From assembly GCA_026261815.1 (NCBI GenBank), contig JAMPIT010000566.1, forward strand, positions 31,025,001 to 31,089,000: a DNA stretch of 64,000 nucleotides, read 5' to 3'. Source of the DNA: Monarcha castaneiventris obscurior (Eukaryota > Chordata > Aves > Passeriformes > Monarchidae). Both the position numbers and the translations under genes were made by a program. The notes under the pieces are model-generated. The model saw only the letters and a list, made by a program, of their open reading frames with translations, was not told the origin of the DNA and ran no database searches. Each line of letters starts with the position of its first letter. Positions within the stretch are counted from its first letter, which is position 1. Positions 51,181 through 61,824 of the stretch are shown piece by piece.

Positions 51181-51941
51181 GTTGTCACGAACCGGCCTTG
51201 TCATGTTCCTGTCACAACGAGGACTCGGTTCGTTCAGGTTTCTTTCCCGGCATGGGTAGAGGGGTCACAGGATGGTGCCAGAAGCCGGGCGGTGGATTTC
51301 AGCCCGATGCCTGTCCTCGGTCCACCACTGATGAGCACTCAGTGCGAGGGCTGAAAGCCAAAAGGCCCTTCCCCACCCTCTGGGGCTGCATGGAACAGTG
51401 TGATCGTCGAAGGAAAGAGGGCTCTCTTCTTTCCCAAGTTTTTGCTTGCAAGGCCCAGGGTGCTGCTCCCGGACTGGGGAGGAGTCGCCTCCTACTCACC
51501 AGGGCTCCCCTTCCCCTCTCGCTCATGGTGCCGGCCTCTGCCCCGGGGAACCGCAGCCGTGCCCCTCACACCCCGACCCCTTGCCGTCCTTCCCCGGCAC
51601 CGCGGCTCGGGAGGCCCCGGGGGGAGCCCTGGGCTCGGCCCGGCGGCCGCAGCGCCGCCTCGGGCTGGAGCCGGCGATCGGCGCTGGCCCGGGCCGCCGC
51701 CCGCGCCCTGCGCTCGCCCACCGGAGCGGCCACAGCGGCGGCGAGAGCAGGAACTGCCCCCGGTGCCCGCTGCGCTCTCCCGGCACCCCGCCGCCTGCCT
51801 CCTCCGGAGCACTGCAGCGGGGCGGCGGACAGCAGCCTCCTCCCCTCCGGCTCCCGGCCGCGGGCTGCGGGCAGCGCTCCTGCCGGGCAGCCCCGGCGCC
51901 GCTCCGCTCCCGGACCTGCCCCGGGAGAGCGCCCGGCAGGC

Positions 51942-51975
51942 GGGGAGCGGGGCGGGGGGGAGCGGAGGGGGAGGG
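51942..51975 (+). promoter_or_regulatory. Promoter G-quadruplex motif overlapping a GC box
   Basis: Runs G4, G4, G7, G5 and G3 on the + (coding) strand are separated by short loops (AGC, C, AGCGGA, A). The GC box GGGGCGGGG (51949-51957) sits within it. It is about 220 bp upstream of the start codon, so it is either promoter DNA or, if transcription starts further left, part of the 5' UTR RNA. Confidence 0.75.
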
Positions 51976-52114
51976 CTGCGCGCAGATGAGCGCTGGTCCT
52001 GCGAGATGCTGCACGCCCAGCTCCCCGCCGGAGGGGGGTAGCAGCCGCTGTCTCCGCCGGCTCCTGCTTTTTTGCAAGGGCTGTTGCTGCCGCTGGACGC
52101 AACCTTCTCCCGAC

Positions 52115-52159
52115 ATGGAGCTGCTGCCGCCGCCGCCGCCGCTGCTGCTGCTGGAGTGA
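52115..52159 (+). other. Upstream ORF in the 5' leader (14 codons, Leu/Pro triplet repeat)
   Basis: ATG at 52115 has G at -3 and G at +4 (gacATGg), a strong Kozak context, and reads M-E-L-L-P5-L4-E then TGA at 52157-52159. The body is a CTG/CCG trinucleotide run (about 52121-52153). It ends 35 bases before the FRMPD4 start codon. If transcription begins upstream of 52115, ribosomes should meet this ORF first, and the short distance to the main ATG would limit reinitiation. The leader position is inferred because no transcript data are available. Confidence 0.55.
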
Positions 52160-52190
52160 GTGAGTGTGACGGGCAGAGCTAGCCGGCCGC

Positions 52191-52208
52191 ATGGATGGAT
52201 GTGTTTAG
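52191..52208 (+). other. Minimal overlapping upstream ORF (5 codons)
   Basis: ATGGATG contains two ATGs four bases apart. The first (52191, C at -3, G at +4) reads five codons, M-D-G-C-V, and stops at TAG 52206-52208, overlapping the FRMPD4 coding start in another frame. The second ATG (52195) has T at -3, a weaker context. Confidence 0.6.
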
Positions 52209-52235
52209 CTTTGTGAAGATTGGGAAGCTCTCCGG
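52195..52235 (+). CDS. FRMPD4: FRMPD4 (Preso), first coding exon, partial
   Basis: The frame reads MDVFSFVKIGKLS plus two bases (GG) of the next codon, followed by donor GTAGGT at 52236, an intron of phase 2. From memory the human FRMPD4 protein begins almost identically (MDVFSFVKIAKLSS), so 12 of the first 13 residues agree. The split codon GG|N would give Gly where human has Ser, a one-base difference from AG|N. An in-frame TAG at 52180-52182 lies 15 bases upstream, which fixes this as the first ATG in frame. FRMPD4 is a large scaffold with WW, PDZ and FERM domains. It binds PSD-95 and mGluR/Homer complexes, supports dendritic spine formation and is linked to X-linked intellectual disability in humans. 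All those domains lie in later exons beyond this window. The exon is short, so the identification rests on this peptide, the donor site and the CpG island together. Confidence 0.8.
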
Positions 52236-52715
52236 GTAGGTGTTCGCCGCCGGCGCCGCTGCTGCTCCGCGAACCGCGGGCGTCCCGCGGCTGCGGGCGC
52301 TGCCCGTGTCCTGCGGGGGCAGGGAGGGACGGGGGCTGCCCGGCGTGGGGAGCGCCCGCACCGCTCCCAACTTCTCTGGCGGCGGGGCCAGGGTCTCGGG
52401 GTGGGGCGCTGGGCTCTCGCTGCCCCCGCACCTGCCCGGGCCGCGGCGATGTCCCTGCGCGGGATGGGTCGTCGCCCTCTCCCTTGCGAAGGGACAATGA
52501 ACTGCGGCCGCAGTTGGGCGAGAGCGGTGCCCTCCGTGAGACGCCGGCCAGAATGGGCGGCCGGAGTGCTCCTGCAAATGCAGAAGCGGCGGCAGGAGCC
52601 GGAACCGGGGCGCGGTGGCGGTGTTTGAGGGGTGTGTTGGTGCCCGGGGGTGGTGGCCGCGGTGCGGTGTCGGTCATCGGCCGGAGCGGGGGCGAAGTTG
52701 CGAGGAGCGAGCAGC

Positions 52716-52754
52716 GCCGGGCCGGGCCGGGCCGGGCCGCGCCGCGCCGCCGGG
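52716..52754 (+). repeat. GCCGG pentanucleotide repeat
   Basis: Four perfect GCCGG units (52716-52735) followed by GCCGC, GCCGC and GCCGCCGGG. It lies about 480 bp inside intron 1 within the CpG island. The unit resembles G4C2-type repeats in base composition. Confidence 0.85.
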
Positions 52755-53242
52755 AGGGTCTCGCCCTGCCCCTGGGCTCCGCTACCGCTCCCGCCGCCCC
52801 GGGCACCACGGCTCCCCCAGCAGCCGTGTGCTCGCAGAAGTGGTGAAATCGTCGCCACCTCGCATCGTTTGTGAGCGCTGCCCCTTCGCCGTTTCGCACG
52901 GCGATGGGTGCAGGCGCGCCAGTGGATTTGGCGTCTCTTATCCCTTGCTTGTAAGGTCCGTAGTTGTTTAAATGAGTGGTTGATTTGTATTATTTTTCTC
53001 TATTTCTCTGCTTTCCGAATAAACCTCCTCTTGAACGGCCTCAGAGTTGTGGTCTCAGCCTGTGGACTGTTGCGTTGGCAGCTGGTTGCCAGGCCTGGAA
53101 CTGCATAGATAGATCAAGAGGAACAACAGCCCCTGTTACAATGTTCCCACCGTAGTTACGCGGAACTGGAGGTAGCCCTTCGCAGCTACACAGGGGATTG
53201 CGTTCTATCTCAAAGATGCAGTATGAAAGTAGTCGAGCCACA

Positions 53243-53260
53243 TTTTTTTTTTTTTTTCAG
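53243..53260 (+). other. Poly-T run ending in CAG (acceptor-like)
   Basis: Fifteen T followed directly by CAG looks like a polypyrimidine tract plus AG acceptor. No convincing exon follows: frames close early and there is no matching donor that I can defend. Most likely a simple T-tract. Confidence 0.3.
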
Positions 53261-56200
53261 TGTTCTGGTGTGAATAATCTTCCTAATGAATTTAGCTTTG
53301 ATCACTGTAACTAGGAGTGTTTCAAATTCTTATGATTCACTGGTTCCTACACCATAGTTACCATATCCTTTTCTGTTTATGAGGCACATATGAGGCAGAA
53401 ATTGGATGTTGTACAAAAGGGAGAAAGGCCTTGTTAAGGAAATACAGAAGGTGGCCTGCTCCGGTGACGGTCAGGTAGGGAGCTTGTCAAAATGACAGAT
53501 GGTCTGTAAAGAACAAATATTTCATGGCTGGAAGTTAGAGTGCCACAGGTGCAGGCATTGCCTTTATCCCCCAAAATTCCCACCATTGCACCTGGCTGTG
53601 CTTACAGCTCTGCTTGTGGCATGCCAGCACAGAACAGCTGCTGTCATTCAAGCACATCATTGTCTCATCCTGCTCACAGCAATTTTACACCATGTGACAG
53701 TGACAATACAAGCAGCCCCCTCGCCTTGCCTTGGGTGGTGTTACTGGCTGGTACCGCTAGAGCTGCAGAAGGAGGAACTACAGCAGAAACTTTGAGGAGA
53801 GGGAAAATATGCTCACAGAGATAAGGAATAGGTCATGAAGTATGATATTTATTTTCAGGTAACTGAATTGCATGACCTTCTCCATATTTTTGGAAACGGT
53901 GTTTTAGAAAAGCTCCCAGGTCTTCATGTCACACTTGATCTCGAATCAAAGGCACAGAAAGGGATGTGCCATTCAAAAATGTTGTTATGTCAGGTGCATG
54001 GCAGGTTTTACATATATATTTTGTAGGCTTGGGTCTTGGTGTGTACGAAATCTGTAGCTTTCTGCATACTTGAAGACACAGTTAAGATTTGCATTTAAGT
54101 AAAGACAGATCATAGAAATTCTCCAGAAGAACCTGAAAGTTCCTCCTGAAATGAAATTGCAAGTTTCAAAGCTTGTATCTGCCTCTGCTTCATTTAAGGA
54201 TGTGAAGCACTTGCGGACTGTGTTTATCTTATAGATTGCAGTAAATGATTTCTGTACTGAGCTACACTTTTTATTTTTAATTTTCTCATTGTTAAAAGAC
54301 ATAATAGTTTACACAGGACTTGACTTCACTTGCTGTTTCCTAGGTCACAGCCAGGTATCTGTTCCAATTTTATGAGAGCTTCATGAAGAAGACAGGTTCC
54401 AGTGTAAACCCCATTTTTAGTCCCTTTGTGCCTTTGTGTTGGAAAACTAGTTTGCCCAAAAATACCAGTTATTTGGTGTTAGAAGGAAGGCCTTTCTGAA
54501 GAAAATATTTAACTGAGAGTATGGTTTACAGGCAGATTACCTACAGAAAGTTGTTTTGAACATGGCTGATGCTGAACTTCTTTTAAATTTTGTTTTGTTG
54601 GTTATTCAGGTCTCCTCATTTTAAGTTGCAAGTCTTTTATTACAGTTTTAGTCTGCAGCCTTGATTCTGCAGGCAGTGGCACAGCTAAACCCTGTTATAC
54701 ATGGCTACTGGAAGGGATGCTTCCTAAAGTCATGATATGATTTTAATGGATCAGGTAAGAATTTTAATTTTGTCTCGATCAATTAACATAAAATTTTTTA
54801 TCTGGAATAAGCTTAAGATGAGGTTTTAAGTCCTAGAAGGTGGCTACTGGATATAAAATTTTACATAGCATACATAATTTCTTTATGTTTTAATTATCTG
54901 TGTGGATTTTTTTATGTGATACCTTTGTGCATAGGGTCTTTTAGAGACTCTGCTTCTACAACTGTTTTAACAGTTGTCCATACTTGCTGGATAAGTGGAA
55001 AACATAATCTGGAAAAGGATTATGTGCAGAAATGGGAGAGAATGCCAAATTGGTTTTATGACAAATGTGATCACTGGTAATCTTGTCCTTTCCTTGACTT
55101 TGTAGGTCTGTCACATTGTGTACTATGCATAAAAATACAGATGCTTCATGATAAAGTTTCTGTTGATTTTGAAAGATTGGAGATACCCATCAGACATAGA
55201 AAACAAAAATACCCTGTAGAAATAGTGATCACACTTTCCCAGGCATAGCCTCTCCTTCAACCCGTTTTGGAAATTCACCAATCTAGTAGTGGTCTGGAAT
55301 AAATGTTTTGGTAGAAATTCTATGGTGTCATTTTATGGAGGAAAAAAACCCAAACAAACAACCACCTTCTACTGTAATGAATTTCCAAGTGTAGAGAATG
55401 ACTGATAAGCCTTGTTCAATGGATCAGTGCTCTGATGTGCAGCTGTACAAGGCAAGTGAATATTTCTGTAGTGTGGGCTGCGTAAGCATGTATGGTGTGG
55501 TAGCATCTGTAATTTGGGAGGGAGGATTAGTGCCATAGGTAAGGTGCACAGCTGAGAGTTGAGGTTGGATCAGAAGTCTGTCTTGCCTGGTATTCTCTCT
55601 CAGTTGCTTTTAGCAGCTGCTTGGGGTAAGAGTAGAATGAGGGCATGTAAAGAGTGGCGATACTTGAGCATAGGTATAAGCCGTGGAGGAAGGATGGTGC
55701 TGCTGTGCTGAACATGAAACTGTTTCCAGATCAAGGTAAATCTGAGTAAAGGGCATAGTGTCAAGTTTCTAGTCAGTACTGGACAGATGAACTATGAAAC
55801 AACAGGTCAGAATAGTGAATGGAAGTTATCAAGAATTTAAGTGTGTATTCATAGAATATATTTTTATTTGGACTTTTTTTTGATGGGGAATGACTGTTTT
55901 TGTGATGTCTGTTGAGATCAGCTCTATTACAGAGCTTTCACAGCAGGAAGTAAAACTTTCATATGGAAAGATGCTTGTCTGGATATCACCTGAGTGTGAC
56001 TGAGTGAGGTTGTGACCCTCCAGTGTTGGGATACAAAGTGCCTGTGCCCCTGTTTGTAGCTTTGCCAGATAGCACTAGGGAGAAAACGACATGACTGTCT
56101 GCAAGAGAGGCCATCAAGCTCTAAGCTGTGGCAATACTGCTGAGGTTAGAGTGGACATCTCTGTCACAAAGTTGCACTTGAGGGAGAAGTTCTGAGCTCA

Positions 56201-57011
56201 TGGAGTAATTTGTCACCAGAAAGGAAGTCTCCAGGACACAGGCCTGCAGTATGGGGTAAGAAAGTAGACACCTGTAGACCTTGCTGTAGCTGTTACGGAG
56301 AGTTAACCCCATGTAACAAACAAGAGGATGCTGGGAAGATTTGAACCTGCCCTTAACAGTGATGCTAATTTCTTTTATGAGGTAGGTAAATTTGTTTTAC
56401 CTGGATCTTCACTTTGCTGCTCAAGTTTAGCATTGCTATCCATCATCCTTGAATTTAAATTTACTCCATTAAAATGGGATGTGAATAGCCATATCTTTGT
56501 TACCCAGGCCCTTGGAATTGGCTTTAAAACAATGACAACAAAAAAAATTCGATAACTCTGAAAGCTCTTCTTTTCAGATAACAGTCAAATATGGTTTTTC
56601 CCTGTGATTATGCTAAAACTGAGGCTGGGTTTCTAACTGAGAAGGAACTTCCTACCAAGTGCTTTTTCACTGGGGTGGATAAATCTCACATTCTTATCTT
56701 TAGTGTTTATCTTTCCACAGCTGGCCACATCTAGTCAGGTAGACTGACTTGGTACCTGCACAGATGTTTGGATTTTTGGGTTCTTGCTGCTTATAAAAGT
56801 GAAAGAAGCCTGAACAGATGTGGAGCCTTGCATTTGTTCTCTCCCTTTCCAGCCTTTGTATCCCTGTGCTCAGCTTTGTTCTCTCCAGATACTGTCTTTA
56901 GATGTCCTGCCAGAGTGTATGAAAGGTTCTCCCCTAGATCTGTGTTAAAATGTAGCAGATAGAAGCTGTGTCTGTATATTCTGAGTACTAAGATCTGTTG
57001 TGTTTTCTTTC

Positions 57012-57050
57012 TTTGTTTGGGGTTTTTTGTTTGGTTTTTTTTTTGGGAAT
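57012..57050 (+). repeat. Low-complexity G/T tract
   Basis: Shares a 20-base identical word (57017-57036) with 15539-15558 and continues into T10-GGG. It lies in the FRMPD4 intron. Confidence 0.65.
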
Positions 57051-57886
57051 AGGATTGCTTGACCTCATGGTTAAGATATTTTCATGTGGGCAAGCAGGTG
57101 TATGTTTTTAGATTTAAAGTTCTAAAATAAACCAGTGTGTTGTTTGATGTTTTGAGATTTTTGTTTGTTTGTTTTAAAATTTTAATTAATTGAAGAATGT
57201 TTTGAGATGCTTCCCTGTCTTTATCAGAATAGCACCTTGCTTTATCTGTGATTTTCCTTGCCAAATTTTTATTTTGCTGTGAAGTTTAAAAAAACCCCTA
57301 TCTTAATGGAGAGACAATTGAAAGTGTGATTAACTTACTGATGCTGTTTTGCATATCATTTTTGGAACAATTTTTATGAGTACTCTTTGAAATGACAATA
57401 TCGTAGCTTGTAAGTTATTTTCAGGATTTACAAAAGACTCAGTAAGAAAGCCTATGATTATCCTTTTTATGTTCAAAGGAGGTAATTTAATTCCAAAAAG
57501 TATTTTATTATACTGGATGATAATTCATTTCAGCCTTTTTTCTTGAGGACTGCATTATATTTAATGGCATATTTGCCTAGTTACATTAATACAGGAGCTT
57601 TACCTTATATTTTATTATTTGTCTGTTTTGTTTTGCTAGCTGACACACATAATAAAGACATATGCTTTAATGTTTGGTAATGTTGTATGTCACAGTGACT
57701 TCAGCAGTTTACAGATTTATTAAAACCACTCCTTACATTATGAACTGCTGTAAACTTGTCAAGTGGCCAGTGAATGATAATGCAACTCTGCTAAATATGT
57801 ATGTTCTCCATACCATTTGCCTTGCAATAGAGTGCTGAAAAGATGTAACTGGAAGCAACATTGTCTCCAGACATTTCTGAGAAAGC

Positions 57887-57913
57887 AAAAAAAAAAAAAA
57901 AAAAAAAAAAAAA
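57887..57913. repeat. A27 homopolymer
   Basis: Uninterrupted run of 27 A, followed by GAATAAA. I see no retrocopy with coding content upstream and no obvious flanking target duplication, so a simple repeat is the safest call. Confidence 0.9.
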
Positions 57914-60529
57914 GAATAAACTCCCAGTAAGGCTTTCTTTCTCCATCTTCTACTAATTGCTGAAGAAGATGGAATGAAAACTTTGAGAATTGATTTCTGT
58001 TTACTTTTGCTTTATTTTGGAAAAATTCAATCTGTAATGTAAAATCGTTGGTGATACGGCTGAATCAAGAATCTTGGGATAGTTTATCTTATAACTCTAG
58101 CCTACACCAATGTTCTTGTGTGTGCATGTTTAAGTCATTCTGTTAAAATTTTCATATGGTTTAAGAAGACATAAAAGGGTTTTTTTTGTGGATTTTTGCC
58201 TCTGTATTCACTGGTACCAGGATGAGCCTGAGGTTTTTTATAGTTTTTTTGTTTAGTTTTTTGAGAAGGTTTGCTTGTTCATGGTGTGATTTGGTTGGTT
58301 TGTTTGTTTTTGAGAAGCCTGCTTTTCAGCCTGACAGATTCATGTGGGAAATTTCAATTAAATTGAAAAAAATTCTCACCATGGCAGTAATAAAAAATAA
58401 GGGTATTTTTCCCATATTTTGCAGCATTCTAGGTCATTATGAAAGTGTACCAAGCTGTTGATAGGGAATACAAACCATGACCTGAAATAATGAGAGGATG
58501 ATACATGGTCTCAGCTCCGCTTGTAATGTGGCACAGAAGGGGTATTTTACTGCTCTTGACAGCATTTCCAAGCAGTTATGTCAGATCTATCACAACTTAG
58601 TATCTGACTGATGGGATAAAGAATAGACTAACGTCATGTAGGAGCCACCATCTCTTATAAAATGAACCATCATCTGGGAAGGATCTCTAACTGTAGACAA
58701 ATAATGCAAAAAACCACATGTGAGGAAAGGAAAGATAATTTTGAATTCCAGTCCAACTGTGTCATGCACAAATAGCTCTATTAAATCAGGGAAGATCATC
58801 CAGGTATGTGAATTTCTCGTTTTCATGGCTGTTTGCACATAACCTATTTGGATCTACGTTATGGAAACTTTTGGGGTTGATAAAGTATCAGTGTTTAAAT
58901 ACTGTAGGGACATGCTTGAATAGGAATTGGCTTCTGATAAGACCAAACTGTATTTAAAGCTGCTTTCTATAATCATGAATAAAGTTATTAGTTTTGTGAT
59001 GTACCTTGAAGAAATTTGTGAAAAGGCTGCACATTTATTGAAGGTATGTTTAAAGACTTTAAAATAATCAGTGAGACTCTGTTTCCAGTAATTATTCCAT
59101 TGACTGGAAATGAAGCAAATAACAGTGCCAGTAGTATAAATTTCAGTAAGTAATTGCATTTCAAATCCTGGTGAAATCCACACTGCTTAAAATCTAAACC
59201 TGTGAAAGTACATTGGAGCTAGAGATGTAAAGTACTCCAGGACTCAAAAGTCTCTCCGACCTAAATTAGGACCTGGTGTTGTAGAAGTTTCTACCAGTAT
59301 TCCTTTAGTTCAGAGTGTATACTCCCTTTAATAGGTTGATTATTGGCTACAAGCTGAGAAATTAATTTTCATTAGTTTTAATAACCAACATTTTTAATTA
59401 TAATAAAGTTAGTGAGTGGACTTGTCAGGTATCAGTTTTGGCTATGGGAATGTGGGGAGATAACGTTCTGCAGAACAGATGGATATCTTGCATGATTTTG
59501 AGAACTTCTGGTAAAAAAATAGATTTATACAGAGAATAGCAAGAAGGGGGTGCAGAATAAGAAGGAATATTTGTATGCTAGAGTCAAATGATGAGAATGA
59601 ATCTTCTTATGATCTGGCCCTTGATAGAGTTTATTTTTGGATTTTGCTTGAAATTTTTGAAACTTTAAGGGAAAGAGACTTGGGATATTGCAAGATATTA
59701 TGACTTTTTTGTATCTATAGATAATCAGAACAAAAAGGCATGTGTGTGTGGATTCATGAAAACTACTTAGTGATTTACATGAACAATCAAAAGACCAAAA
59801 AATCTCCCTTCTGTTCTTCAGAATTTATTTCTGCATCTGTCCTTTTTGTTTGTTTTTTGAAAAGACATAATTGTTGAAACTAACATGTTTAAGAAGAAAA
59901 TCTAAAATCAGTATTTGTCAAACTTTGCAGTACTGATTGTACCCTATTTAGAGTGAAGCTTTTCATTAAGGTTTGTGCATGATTGAGTTTTAATTGTTCA
60001 GATGAACTGTCAACCCTTCTCATGTAAGCGCTTACATTGTTGTTCAAAATACTTTTCCAGCATTATGCGACCCCTAAGGTTTTGCTTACGTTCCTTCTAG
60101 ATTTTGCAGTTTCACTGTTTGTTTTTAATCTTGAATTTGTGATTATATTCCTCTGGATTTGTCAGTACTCATATGTTGGAAAGCAAAATGGCAGTAAATG
60201 TTACCAGGTGTACTAGCAGTTGCACCAGCCATGTAAAGCAAGCCAGGCATGTGTTACAAGTCCGAGCTGCCTTATTTCACTCTTGCTCAGTGATGACTGA
60301 AATAGAGCAGCAGAGGACTGGAGAAGAAATCTGGAAATAGTCCATATCTAAGCAGATTTGTAGAGGCAGGATATTTCATTACCTGGATGCCTGAATGATG
60401 GCAGTGACTTTGACTTGCTCTAAATGAGGCTGTGACAAGCCTTGAGGCATTTATGACAGGAGCCTTGGGAGAGCGGAGATTGCAATTGCACAGAAGAGCC
60501 TGCCCCAGTGGGGATAAAGTTCAAACTTT

Positions 60530-60596
60530 GGGGTTGCAACTAGATGATCTTTAAGGTCCCTTCCAACCCAAACCATTCTATGGTCCTATGATTTTT
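60530..60596 (+). mobile_element. CR1 LINE, 3' tail remnant in intron 1
   Basis: 'actagatgatctttaaggtcccttccaacccaaaccattct' followed by 'atggtcctatgattt' is a diverged CR1 3' end, in the same orientation as FRMPD4. Sequence back to about 60,400 may belong to the same insertion but is not clearly recognisable. Confidence 0.85.
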
Positions 60597-61799
60597 CTTT
60601 GCTTGTGATGTTAGACCTTTATCCCACAAAAAATAATTTGAAGATTACTATGGCAGTACCTTCAAAGCCTTACCCACTCTAGAGAGGGGTGGGCTGTCTG
60701 TTTAACTCTGCAATTTGTAACAGGTTGCACACCTTCATCATAGAAAAGACAAGTTTTGTTTTGATTGTACAATGTGACTGATAAGTCAAAATGTAGTACA
60801 TGTGTTCAGGTAGAAATTATCAAATTTCATGGGTTTTTTACTGGCATTAGGTTTTGGATCATATGAAAGTTGCTATTTAAAGGCACCTGTTTTTCTTTTT
60901 TTTTGTTTTTGACTTGTTGCAAACCTCAAATGATGTTCACTGAATTTTTAATTTTCATCTTTGAAGAATTTTTTTTCCCCAGTGAAAGAGGCAGATAGTT
61001 TTCTCATGAAGTTGGCTATCTGCCTAGGTCTTTGCTTTGCATAATGTATTGTACGTTACCTGTCATGTTTACAAGGAGTGCCTTCTCCTCTGTCAGGGCA
61101 CACAGTGAAGGGGGACAGAGAAAAACTGCACATGGGGAATGATCTGTACTTGACTATTCTGCTTTGAAGGCAGGGTGAGTATGGGCTACAGCGTGTAATA
61201 GTGGAGGAATGGCAAAGGTAGGAGGAGAGAAATTGCAGAAAGGAAGTTAATGAATGTTGTATTGGACGGGGGCTAATTTGCCATGAGTGAATTAAACTAA
61301 TTGGTTGAGACTAGCTGATCTTTATGTGAACTTGCATTGTTGCCTGGGTAGGAGTTTATTTGCTTCATAAGGCTGGGTGAATTAATTGGTGAGATGTGCT
61401 GTAATCTGTGCGACCACTGTTTTAAAAAAAGGAAAAATTCACTCCCGCATTGGAACAGAAACAAGTTTTTCATTTTCTAAGGCCTTGAGTTTGTTTTTTT
61501 TTTTAAAGTCTTTCTTTCTCTAAGGGGTTTCTGGTGGCTAAGCTTGAACTAACTCAACACGTGAAATAAGAAGGTGGTCCTTGACTCCCTGTGTATTTTC
61601 TAAGAGACCCTGTAATCAGGATGGTGCTTTTTCTCAGGGAGATGCTCATTCCCTGCATTGGTTCACTAATCAGTCCTGTGGCTTTTTCCCCTGCTTTGAA
61701 TGCAGGTAACTTGACTGCAAAATCTGTAGTCTTTGGGGAATGCATTTATGCTTCATTTTCACTTAGAAAAAAAGTCCAATAAACCAGAAAGCATTTGGC

Positions 61800-61824
61800 T
61801 TTTTTTTTTTTTTCTTTTTTTTTT
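61800..61824. repeat. T-rich homopolymer tract
   Basis: T14-C-T10, a single-interruption T run in intron 1. Confidence 0.85.

Larger units (their letters stand above)
51181..52925 (+). promoter_or_regulatory. FRMPD4: CpG-island promoter of FRMPD4
   Basis: CpG dinucleotides appear abruptly at about 51186, become dense from about 51520 and fade after about 52920, in a window that is otherwise A+T-rich and CpG-poor. GC boxes are visible (for example GGGGCGGGG at 51949-51957) and I see no TATA box before the coding exon, which is typical of dispersed-start neuronal and housekeeping promoters. The first coding exon (52195-52235) lies inside it, so transcription presumably starts between about 51.5 and 52.1 kb; the exact start cannot be read from sequence. 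Long open frames on both strands here, up to 458 codons on the minus strand, reflect high G+C and lack of stop codons and are not genes. Divergent non-coding transcription is possible but unsupported. Confidence 0.88.

Noticed and set aside
51271..51290. TGGTGCC-containing stretch resembling a retroviral primer-binding site
   Set aside because: Only seven bases match the start of a known type. There is no LTR end just upstream and no gag-like sequence downstream, and it lies in the CpG-island shore.
51523..52899. Minus-strand open frame of 458 codons, and + strand frames of 200-263 codons at 51198-52846
   Set aside because: They lie inside a CpG island where stop codons are rare, so all frames on both strands are open at once. 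The residue content is Arg/Pro/Ala/Gly low complexity, and none shows a domain.
53243..53300. Possible acceptor site and second exon after the poly-T run
   Set aside because: The following sequence does not encode the expected FRMPD4 continuation toward the WW domain, and no paired donor is convincing.
57840..57925. A27 tract with nearby AATAAA as a processed pseudogene tail
   Set aside because: The AATAAA lies after, not before, the A run, there is no coding-like body upstream, and no target-site duplication was found.
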